Shown here piece by piece: positions 1 through 8,700 of a stretch of 32,841 nucleotides of DNA. The translations under genes and the position numbers were made by a program. The DNA lies in NCBI GenBank assembly GCA_945957375.1, contig CAMFKX010000023.1, positions 1 to 32,841 of the forward strand, in the 5' to 3' direction. Position 1 is the first letter of the stretch, and every line of letters begins with the position of its first letter. The DNA is from an uncultured Roseiarcus sp. Lineage in GTDB: Bacteria > Pseudomonadota > Alphaproteobacteria > Rhizobiales > Beijerinckiaceae. Below the pieces are notes generated by a model. That model was given only the letters and a program-made list of their open reading frames with translations. It was not told the DNA's origin and made no database searches.

Positions 1-139
1 GCAACTGCCCAGGATCCGACGCAACCCGAAAATACCCCGAGATCAACGAAACCGCTGCAAGGCCCCCGTCAACCGGGTCGGGCGCAGGAGGTTCGGCTTC
101 GGCGGGCCCGGCGCGTCCGGGGGGCGAGGAATCGTTCAT
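1..139 (-). CDS. Type I secretion ABC transporter, N-terminal fragment (cut by window edge)
   Basis: A reading frame starts at an ATG (137-139) and runs open to the left edge, giving 46 residues. After a Pro/Ala-rich leader of about 22 residues it reads V-D-G-G-L-A-A-V-S-L-I-S-G-Y-F, then SDPGQL. This matches the start of the C39-peptidase-like domain found at the N-terminus of HlyB/PrtD/LapB-type permease-ATPases. The catalytic Cys of true C39 peptidases is Gly here, as expected of the non-proteolytic version in RTX-type exporters. A GAAGGA ribosome site lies 3 bases before the ATG. The membrane and ATPase domains must lie to the left, unseen. The gene is divergent from the giant protein at 2776-14461, which has a type I secretion-like C-terminus and is the obvious candidate substrate. 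Identification rests on a short stretch. Confidence 0.62.
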   Translation of the reverse strand, partial: MNDSSPPGRAGPAEAEPPAPDPVDGGLAAVSLISGYFRVASDPGQL

Positions 140-321
140 GCGTCCTTCGCAAGGGCCGTTGAGACGACGGCGCCGAAATCGTCGAGCGAGGCGTTTGCGC
201 CGCGCCCGCGCGCGGGCCGCGTCCCGCGCGGGCAGTTCCTGCATGACGGCCGCGGCACGGTCAACCCGGAGACCGTGCGATCGCGGGCGCCACTCCGAAA
301 GCATCGCGCATCGCGGCCGGG
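140..321. other. Intergenic, very G+C-rich, with palindrome
   Basis: This 182-base gap separates two minus-strand genes. It holds a perfect 14-base G/C palindrome (204-217) followed by another G/C-rich partial repeat (221-233). These could form a hairpin after the Crp-like gene, but no T-run follows on the minus strand, so I do not call a terminator. No convincing gene is seen. Confidence 0.35.
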
Positions 322-1140
322 CTAGACGGCGTTGCGCGACGAGCCGCGCGGATCGGCTGCCGACAGCCTTGGGCGCAGCTCCTTCGCAACGGCGGGTTCG
401 CGCATCGCGGCGGCCGGAGGACGACCGACGTCGATCGCCTCGTCGGCCTTCAGAAAGACCCCCGACAGCATCGACGCGATCGGCGACCGACGCTTCAGGC
501 CTTCGAAATCGAGGATGCGCACGCTGTGCCGCCCGAGCCGCTCGATCAAGCGGGCGTCGCAAAGTTTCATCATGGTTCGGCTCAGGGTGTCGCAGTTGAT
601 GACGAGGTAATTGGCGATGTCGACGCGCGACATCGGCAGGGCGACCGTCATGTCCGGGAGGCGCATCGGGGTCCTGGCGCCGCGCATCGACAGCGACAGG
701 AGAAACGAGGCGACCCGGGCTTCGGTCTCGAGGCGACCGATCATCAGCTGATGCAGGTTCAGCCGTTCGAGCTGCCTCGCCCATCGGCTGAGCAGGAAGT
801 CCCAATATTCGCTCGCCGCCGCTTCGTCTTCGTCATTCGGCGGCCGGACCGCGACCAGCACGGTCTCGGTGATCGCCCGCATCGACACTTTCGCGATCGA
901 ACGGGACGCCGACGACGAGATGACGTCTCCCGCCGTGACGAAATCGAGAACCTGGAGCTTTCCTCGCGCCGGCATGGCGTCGACGGCGATCATCCCCTCC
1001 CTGACGAGCAGGATATCGTCGAATTGCGACAGCGAGATCCGCTGTTGGGGACGCAAGGCGGAGCCCGGCGCGTCGGCGAACAGATTGAACGCGACGCTGG
1101 CCGCCTCGGCGTCCCGCGCGCTCCACTCGTTCTTCGTCAA
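322..1140 (-). CDS. Crp/Fnr-family transcriptional regulator
   Basis: A 272-residue cytoplasmic DNA-binding regulator. The N-terminal half resembles a cyclic-nucleotide-binding beta-roll (residues about 20-115). It is followed by a long dimerisation helix containing the LxRWARQLERLNLHQL stretch, and a C-terminal winged helix (about 165-215) with MSRVDIANYLVI and the recognition helix CDTLSRTMMKL, typical of Crp/Fnr proteins. No Cys cluster for an Fe-S centre is evident, so it looks like the FixK/Crp side of the family rather than an oxygen-sensing Fnr. The effector is unknown. I chose TTG at 1140 because CGGAGG (1152-1147) sits 6 bases upstream; the longer TTG start at 1179 has no good ribosome site. 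It lies upstream of the type I exporter fragment on the same strand and divergent from the LuxR-type gene, so it probably regulates this locus. Confidence 0.85.
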   Translation of the reverse strand: MTKNEWSARDAEAASVAFNLFADAPGSALRPQQRISLSQFDDILLVREGMIAVDAMPARGKLQVLDFVTAGDVISSSASRSIAKVSMRAITETVLVAVRPPNDEDEAAASEYWDFLLSRWARQLERLNLHQLMIGRLETEARVASFLLSLSMRGARTPMRLPDMTVALPMSRVDIANYLVINCDTLSRTMMKLCDARLIERLGRHSVRILDFEGLKRRSPIASMLSGVFLKADEAIDVGRPPAAAMREPAVAKELRPRLSAADPRGSSRNAV

Positions 1141-1146
1141 GACAAG

Positions 1147-1152
1147 CCTCCG
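1147..1152 (-). promoter_or_regulatory. Ribosome binding site setting the Crp-like gene start
   Basis: The minus strand reads CGGAGG here, six bases before TTG at 1140-1138. This favours the shorter reading of the Crp/Fnr-type protein over the TTG at 1179. Confidence 0.55.
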
Positions 1153-1194
1153 TCGAATGAAGCCACCTGGGGATTTCAATGTAAACAGAATGTC

Positions 1195-1210
1195 CCAATG
1201 TGATCATTGG
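1195..1210. promoter_or_regulatory. Inverted repeat, possible operator
   Basis: CCAAT (1195-1199) and ATTGG (1206-1210) form 5-base inverted arms around GTGATC. The site is about 55 bases upstream of the Crp-like start, a plausible place for autoregulation. The arms are short, so this is suggestive only. Confidence 0.3.
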
Positions 1211-1502
1211 CATTTCGAGAGTTGTAGACGTAAGGCCAAAGTCGCCCGCCAGAGGCCCCACTCAATCCGTAGGCAATCCGGCTTCGGCCCCGCTCCCGAG
1301 GACTACGGCTGTTTCGCCGTCGAACCTTTCGACGGTCTCACTGGGCCGGGCGCCGTCCATTCGGGCTGAACTCTGACCGGTCGCAGCAATCCCGATGTGC
1401 GACGACGAGAATGCCTGTCTACAATCGGAAGCCGCGTGCAGCGCGGCCATCGACGAGCGCGAGGAGCGAGGACCGGCGCGTGATCCGGCAAGATGGGAAC
1501 GG

Positions 1503-1531
1503 TTGACAACATTCGCCTTATATAGTACATT
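1503..1531 (+). promoter_or_regulatory. Probable sigma70-type promoter for the LuxR-type gene
   Basis: A perfect TTGACA (1503-1508) is separated by 17 bases from TACATT (1526-1531, 4 of 6 matches to TATAAT) in the most A+T-rich part of the region. Transcription from here would give a leader of about 140 bases before GTG at 1681. Confidence 0.5.
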
Positions 1532-1680
1532 TTCCTATATATTCTTCTTTTTTGTCTTTGTCGGATCGATTTTAAGCAAATTGTCGAGATATCATTGTTA
1601 GGACTTCCGTCTATTTTGAGATCACGATTTGAATCCGCATTGATTTCTAATGAGACAGGACGTCGACAGGAGTATGAGCA

Positions 1681-2445
1681 GTGCCTGATGCGACAGACTT
1701 GCTTGGATCCGTCGACGCCCCGATCGACGCGGACGACGAACTCCGGGCGGGGCGCGAAGCCGGTCAGGCGGACGCGAAGCCGCTGTCGGGGAAAGTGATC
1801 TGCGTGATCGACGAGAGTCCTTTCATCAGGGAATGCATCCGATGCGGACTCGAGCTTTTTTCCGGATCGCTGGTGAGGACGTTTCCCAGCCCAATGGAAC
1901 TGATTCAGGAGCGCAGCCGTCTCGTTCCCGACATCGTCCTGATCCTGTGCATGGATTCGAGGGATGACGACTGGATCGGCAGACTCGACGAACTGCACGC
2001 CGCCGACGGGTCGGCGCCTGTCGTGGTTCTCGGGCCGCACCGGACCGATCTGCTCGACGTCGTCATCGCGCACAAAGCCAAAGGCTACATTCCGTTCACG
2101 GCCAAGCTGGAGGTCGTGACCGAGATCATGCGCGTCATCCTTGCCGGCGGCACTTACGCTCCGATCGACTGCCTGCCCAATCCGCCTCGTCGCGAGGAAG
2201 GCGAGACGGCGCGGGAGAACGCAAGCAAGGGCCATCCGACCCTGACGGCGCGGGAATTGTCGGTGGTGCGCGCGATCCAGATGGGCAAGTCGAACAAGGC
2301 GATCGCCTACACGCTGAACATGACCGAGAGCACCGTCAAGGCGCATGTGCGAAACGTCATGGCGAAGCTCAATGCAAAGAATCGCACAGAGGTCGCGATG
2401 ATGTCTGAACGACAGATCGTTCATGATGGCGAATACGACGCCTGA
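1681..2445 (+). CDS. LuxR/NarL-type response regulator with atypical receiver domain
   Basis: A 254-residue cytoplasmic transcription regulator. Residues about 38-160 form a receiver-like domain with the acidic pair D44-E45. Where the phosphorylated Asp is expected (canonical pattern PDxVLxD), the sequence is PDIVLIL, with Leu89 in that position. Classical phosphorelay activation is therefore unlikely. Residues about 183-240 are a clear LuxR helix-turn-helix: LTARELSVVRAIQMGKSN, then STVKAHVRNVMAKL. The start is GTG, with AGGAG (1668-1672) 8 bases upstream. It precedes the giant secreted protein on the same strand by 330 bases and is probably a local regulator of it or of the polysaccharide genes. 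The signal could be a ligand, a partner protein or abundance alone. Confidence 0.88.
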   Translation: MPDATDLLGSVDAPIDADDELRAGREAGQADAKPLSGKVICVIDESPFIRECIRCGLELFSGSLVRTFPSPMELIQERSRLVPDIVLILCMDSRDDDWIGRLDELHAADGSAPVVVLGPHRTDLLDVVIAHKAKGYIPFTAKLEVVTEIMRVILAGGTYAPIDCLPNPPRREEGETARENASKGHPTLTARELSVVRAIQMGKSNKAIAYTLNMTESTVKAHVRNVMAKLNAKNRTEVAMMSERQIVHDGEYDA

Positions 2446-2775
2446 ACCGTCGTCTGATCGGAGTCAGTAATCTCCGCTCGACCTCGATATCCCGATTTAT
2501 TACCGATAACCGAGGCTCAGTCCGGCGCATGTCGAGTTCCCGGCACGCCGCTGAGCTGTCGTCGCGCCGTGCTTGCGCGCCGGCTCCGGCGCGGGAGGCG
2601 GGACTGGGTCCGCCTCGCCAGCATGAGGACCAGCGCATGCGACGACCCTTTGCCGGCGCGCAGACGCTCCCGCCGCGAGCGTCGAGGACGCGTCGAAACG
2701 AACGACGACCGTCCGGATGATCGACAGGTCTTCGCCGATATCGACCGACCTGGACTGGTTTGAGGAGAGGCTTCA
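2446..2775 (+). other. Leader region of the giant secreted-protein gene
   Basis: This 330-base gap has no convincing gene. A 6-base hairpin (2435-2440 with 2448-2453) overlaps the end of the LuxR-type gene but lacks a T-run. The A+T-richer stretch 2483-2512 is the likely promoter area, though I see no clear -35/-10 pair. A strong GAGGAGAGG ribosome site (2762-2770) precedes ATG 2776. Confidence 0.4.
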
Positions 2776-5700
2776 ATGACGACCATCGCCAACACAATCA
2801 CCCTCGACGGAACCTTCTCCGACTGGCCGGCCCAGGACATGATCATGACCGCGGCGAACGCCGTGGCCGGCTACCAGATTTACGGCGCCCTGCTCGCCGA
2901 TTCCGCCTTGGGCCCGACCTACGTCATCGGGATCGACGCGACCAGTTCTTCGGACCCGGTCATCGGACCGGGTACGATCTTCTATTTGAACACCGACCAG
3001 AACAACACGACTGGCTACAATCCCTTCGGCGTCGTCGGCGCGGAATATTACGTCCAGTTCGCACTGGACTCGAGCAACGCGCTGCAGCCCTATCTGTACG
3101 CGGTCGACCCGGCGGGCGTCTCCACGCTCCTCAACGGCGGGGCGCCGCTCGCGTTCGGCCTCGCGGCTGACGGCGAGAGCGTCGAGCTCGCGGTCCCTCA
3201 GGCGCTGCTGACGCCGTCCGGCGGAGCGGCGCCGACCTCGATCAATTTCGACGTGCTGATCAACAACGGCGCGGTCGCGCTGCCTCCGGCCTTCAGCGGG
3301 ACGACTCCGGAATACGTGATCTCCGCCGGGCCGTCGCCGGCGAACACGATCGCGAACACGATCACGCTCGACGGATCCTTCGCCGACTGGCCGGCCGGCG
3401 ACATGGTGATGACGCCGGGAAACAGCCAGGCCGGCTATCAGGTCTATGGCGCGCTGCTCAACGACTCGACGCTCGGCGCGGCCTATGTGATCGGCGTCGA
3501 CGCGATTAACGCCGCGGATCCTGCGATCGCCGCCGGCTCGGTCATCTATCTCAACACCGATCAGGACGCCACGACCGGCTACAGCCCGTTCGGCAAGATC
3601 GGCGCCGAGTACGAGATCCAGTTCGCCGTCGGCCCCAACAGCGCGCTGCAGCCGTACCTGTATTCCCTGACGTCCGCGGGCGTCGCCACCCTGCTCAACG
3701 GCGGCGACCCGATTCCCTTCGGCCTGTCGTTCAACGGCGCGAGCGTCGAGGTGGCGATTGCGCGATCGCTGATCACGCCGACCGGCGGCGCGGCGCCGAC
3801 GACCATCGATTTCGTCGTCAACATCAACAACGGCCTCGAGGCGCTGCCGCCCGACTTCACGGTCGACCCGCCCTATCAGATCACCGATCCGGCGACGCTG
3901 GCGTCGGTCGACCATGCGATCAAGAAGGTCGGGATCGTTTATTCCGCGACGACCGCTGCGCAGTTCTTCGGCGGGGGATCCGCCGGCGCGACGGCGTACT
4001 CCGACCTGTTCATGGCGACCCAGCAGCAGGCGCGCGCCGCGGGCGTCTCCTACGACCTCCTCACCGAGGCGGACCTCACCAACGTCGCCAAGCTGTCGCA
4101 GTACAGCGCGCTGATCTTCCCGTCGTTCCAGGACGTGCAGGCGAGCCAGGCCGCCGCCATCGCCGACGCGCTCAGCCAGGTCGTCTATCAGCACCACGTG
4201 CCGATCATCACGGCCGGCGCCTTCATGACGAATGACCAGAACGGCAACCCGCTTCCGGGCAATTCGTACAGCACCATGCAGAATCTTCTCAACCTGACGA
4301 GCGGCGGCTTCGGCACGGCGACCTACTCGGTGACGCCGGACGCCACGGCGCTTGCCGGCGGCAATCCCATTTTGGCGGGGTATTCGGCCGGTCAACTGAT
4401 CGGCGGGGCGAGCGGCGAGTTCGCCGGGACGACCCAAGGCTACTACACCAACGCCGGCTACACCACGTTCTCCGGCTTCACCCAGCCGGCGACCAGCCTG
4501 GCGGGCATCAACATCCAGGGCGGGGCCAGCGTCGCGGGGGTGGTGCAAACGACCACCGGCGGCACGAACACCGTGTTCGCCACCACCGGGCTGCTGGGCG
4601 ACAGCAACCTGCTGCAGCACGTCATCCAGAACGCGGTCTTCCAGACGGCCCCGGGCCTCGCGATCGACGTCACGCGTTTCAAGGGCGTCGTGAACTCGCG
4701 CACCGACATGGACCAGTCGCAATATCTGACGGACGTCAATCCTTCCGCTAATGGTTATCCGGGCAATCCCGGCATCTACGACAAATTGATTCCGCTGCTT
4801 CAGCAATGGAAACAGCAGTACAATTTTGTCGGCAGCTATTACGTCACGATCGGCGACGGAAACGCCGTCGCCAAGACCGGCACCGACTGGACGGTCTCGA
4901 CGCCCTATTACGACCAGATCCTCCAGATGGGCAGCGAGATGGGCGACCACTCGTACACCCACCTCATCAGTCCCCCCGCCGTCGACGCCAGCGGCAATCC
5001 GGTTCCGACTACGGTCGTCGCCGGCGCGACCGTCTCGACATGGGGCGAGAACACCAACACGCTCTATGTCGCCGCCCCCGCCAACGGTTCGGCGCCGAAC
5101 TGGACGTACGCCTACGAGTTCGGCCAGTCGAAGACGATCGAGCAGCAGAACATCGGCATCGCCATCGCCGGCGCCGCGGTTCCCGGGGCCAACGACACGC
5201 TCGCGGACTCGCAGAACATCCTGCCCTACTTCTCCAGCACGGCGGGCGGCGTCACCGGTTACGTGAGCGGCGGCTGGACCGGCGTCGGCTCGGGGGCGCC
5301 GAACGCGTTCGGGTACATCACGCCAGGGGATACGCAGGCCGTCTACATCGCGCCGAATGTGACGTTCGACTTCTCCGAGGTGCAGTACGACAGCAAGTCC
5401 GCCGCTTCGGCCCTGGCCGACTGGGAAAATCTGTTCAACCAGCTCTCGGCGAATTCGGCGACGCCGATCATCGTCTGGCCCTGGCATGACTACGGTCCGA
5501 CCAACTGGCCGACCGGCGGCGTCGGAACCACGCCTCCCGGCTATACGCCGGACCTCTATCAGTCCTTCATCGCCAACGCCTTCGGCGCCGGCTACGAATT
5601 CGTGACGTCGGAGCAACTCGCGCAGCGCATCGCCGCCGAACAGGCCGCGACGCTCCGCGAGACGACCAGCGGCGCCGTCGTCACCGCGACGGTCACGCCC

Positions 5701-8700
5701 GCCACGTCGCAGCCCGACCTCGGCGGGATGGCCCTGAACGTCGTGAACGGTTCGGGCCGAGTGATCCAGAACGCGGGAGACTGGTACGCCTACGACGCCG
5801 ACAGCGTGTTCATGCCCTATGGCGGCGGCACGTTCACGGTCACGCTCGGCGCGACGCAGGACGACGTCACGCATATCGACAGCCTTCCGATGCGCGCCGA
5901 CCTCCAGTCGGTCACCGGCGACGGCGCGAACCTGACCTTCGCCATGACGGGCGACGGGACGGTCGACGTCCACATCAAGTCGCCGAGCGCTTCGGCCAAC
6001 GTGATTTCGGTCCAGGGCGCTTCCGTCGCCACGCTGGTCGGCGACGACCTGCAACTGACGTTCAACGACGGGCCGCTGGCGATCTCCCCGACGTCTCCGC
6101 AAGGGGTGGCGGTCTTGCACACGGTGACGATCACCGAAGGCGCGGCCCCTGTCGCGGGGGCGATCGTGTTCGCCGCGCCGACCGTGACGATCGCTAGTTC
6201 GGGCGGATTCGTCAACGCCGCGAACCCGATCCTCACTGGAACCGTGACGGAGGCGGTGGAAGCGCAAGTCGCCGGGACGACCGTCACGCTCTACGACAAC
6301 GGCGTGGCCCTCCCGATCGCCGCCACGGTTTCCTCGACTGGGACGTGGACCGCGGCGATCACCCTTTCGGGCGACGGCGCGCACAGCATCGTCGCCATGG
6401 ATACCGACCGCGCCAACCTGACGGGCGCGGCCAACGCCGTCGTCTACACGCTGGTCACGTCGGCGCCGACCGTGAGCGCGACCCAGACGCTGACCGGCGT
6501 GACCCGCAGCGCCTCGGACACGATCACGGTGACGGCGAGCGCCGAAGCCGTCGGCGGCGACAGCATCGCCGGCGTGACGATCTTCGACGGAGCGACCTCG
6601 CTCGGCGCGGCTACCGCGGCGGCGGGCGGAACCTGGACCTTCACCGTCGCCGGCCTCGCCGACGGGACGCACGCGTTCAGCGCCGTCCCGACCGACCTTG
6701 CCGGCAACTCCGCCTCGAGCGCGCTGTCGCCGGTGACGGTGGCGACGCAGGCGCCGTCGGTCGCAGCCAGCCAGAGCGTGTCCGGACTGACGAACCAGAC
6801 CTCGGACACGATCATCGTGACCGCGGCGGCCGCGGTCGCCGGCGACAGCATCGTCGGCGTCGAGATCTACAGCGGCGCCGCGCCGCTCGGGGCGGCCACT
6901 TTGAGCGGGACGACCTGGACCTACGTCGCCAGCGGCCTGACCGACGGGCAAAGCTACGCCTTCAGCGCCGTCGCCACGGATGCGGCCGGCAATTCCGCAA
7001 CCGTCGTCCTCGCTCCGCTGACCGTGGCCACGCAGGCGCCGGCCGTTTCCGCCGTCCAGACCGTCTCGGGACTGACCCGCCAGACCTCGGACACGATCAC
7101 CATTTCGGCCAGCGCCGAAGCTTTCGCCGGCGACGCCATCGCAGGCGTCGAGATCTACAATGGCGCGACCGACCTCGGCGCGGCGACCCTCGGCGCTGGC
7201 GGGACGTGGGCGTTCACGGCGAGCGGGCTGGCGGACGGCCAGGCCTACACGTTCCGCGCCGCGGCGACAGACTCGGCGGGCAATGTCGCCTCGACCACGC
7301 TCGCGCCGGTGATGGTGGCCTCCCAGGCGCCGTTCGTGAGCGCCAGCCAGAGCGTTTCCGGGCCGACCAACCAGACCTCGGACACGATCACGGTGTCCGC
7401 CGTCGCCGAGGCTTTCGGCGGCGACAGCATCGTCGGCGTCGAGATCTACAGCGGCGCGACCGATCTCGGCGCGGCCGTCGCGAACGGCGGGTCGTGGACC
7501 TATACGGCGAGCGGTCTCATTGACGGAACCTACGCCTTTACTGCGGTCGCGACCGACGCCGCCGGCAACACGGCGTCGACGACGCTCGCGCCGGTGACGG
7601 TGGCGACGCAGGCGCCGCGGGTCAGCGCAACCGAAACCGTATCGGGCCTGACCAACCTGACCTCGAACACGATCACGGCGGCGGTCATCGCCGGGGCCGC
7701 CGGCGCCGCCATCCAGGGCGTCGAAGTGTTCAACGGAACGACGGACCTCGGCGCGGCGACTGCGGGTCCCGCCGGGACGTGGACCTACATGGCGAGCAAC
7801 CTCGCAGACGGCGTCACCACGTTCCGCGTCGTCGCGACGGACGCGGCCGGCAATACGGCTTCGACCACACTCGCGCCGGTGATGGTCGCGACGCAGGCTC
7901 CGGCCCTCAGCGCGACCGAGAGCATTTCGGGCGTGACGAACCAGACCGTGGACGTCATCACGGGAACCGCGGTCGCCGAAGCCGTGGGCGGCGACAGCAT
8001 TACCGGCGTCGAAATCTTCAACGGCTCCACCGACCTCGGCGCCGCGTCGCTGGGCGTCGGCGGCGCCTGGGCCTTTACCGCCAACGGGCTCGCGCTCGGC
8101 CAGACCTACCTCTTCCGCGCCGTCGCGCGCGACGCAGCCGGGCAACATTGCGTCGGTCACGCTTCCCGCCGTGACCGTCGCGAGCGGCGCGCCGACCGTG
8201 AGCGCAAGCGAAAGCCTCTCGGGCGTGACCAACCAGACCACGAACCTCATTACGGTGACGGCGACGACGCCGACGCCCGGGGCCAGCATCATCGGGGTCG
8301 AGATCTACAACGGCTCGACCGGTCTCGGGGCGGCCACAGGAGGCGCGGGGGCGACATGGACCTTCGCGGCCGCCGGATTGGCCGACGGCCAGACCTACGC
8401 CTTCAGCGCGGTCGCCCGGGACACCACGGGTCAGACGGGTTCGGCGTTCCTGGCGCCGGTGACGGTGGCGACGCAGGCCCCGACCGTCGTCGCGACGGCG
8501 AGCCTGACCGGCGTGACGAACCAGACTTCGGACACGATCACGGTGACGGCGACCGCCGAGGCGGTCGTCGGCGACCGCATCCAGAGCGTCGAAATCTACA
8601 ACGGGACGACCGACCTCGGGGCTGCCGCGCGAGGCGCTGGCGGAACGTGGGTCTTCACCGCCGGTGGACTGACGGACGGCGCCTACGCCTTCAGCGCGGT

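Larger units (their letters stand above)
1141..1680. other. Divergent intergenic regulatory region
   Basis: About 540 bases lie between the divergent regulators. The left part (to about 1500) is G+C-rich with no convincing gene. The stretch 1510-1660 is markedly A+T-rich for this genome and holds a promoter-like pair (1503-1531). An inverted repeat lies upstream of the Crp-like gene (1195-1210). Short open frames here, such as 1395-1601, have no family resemblance or ribosome site. Confidence 0.5.

Noticed and set aside
204-233. G+C hairpin as a terminator of the Crp-like gene
   Set aside because: No T-run follows on the minus strand, and such G+C palindromes are common by chance at this composition.
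138-599. Plus-strand open frame at the left end
   Set aside because: Very Arg-rich, overlaps the Crp-like gene on the opposite strand, and has no recognisable motif.
1395-1601. Small open frame of 68 codons in the regulatory region
   Set aside because: No ribosome site; its hydrophobic Phe-rich end comes from the A+T-rich promoter island.
8135-8150. Programmed ribosomal frameshifting in the giant gene
   Set aside because: There is no slippery heptamer, and the same codons elsewhere in the array are read normally with one G fewer; a simple insertion or sequence error fits better.
2773-8292. Antisense open frame of 1,839 codons opposite the giant gene
   Set aside because: It is Arg/Gly/Asp-rich low-complexity, has no family motif, and mirrors the repeat structure of the sense gene. 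High G+C with few stops on the third-position-rich strand explains it.
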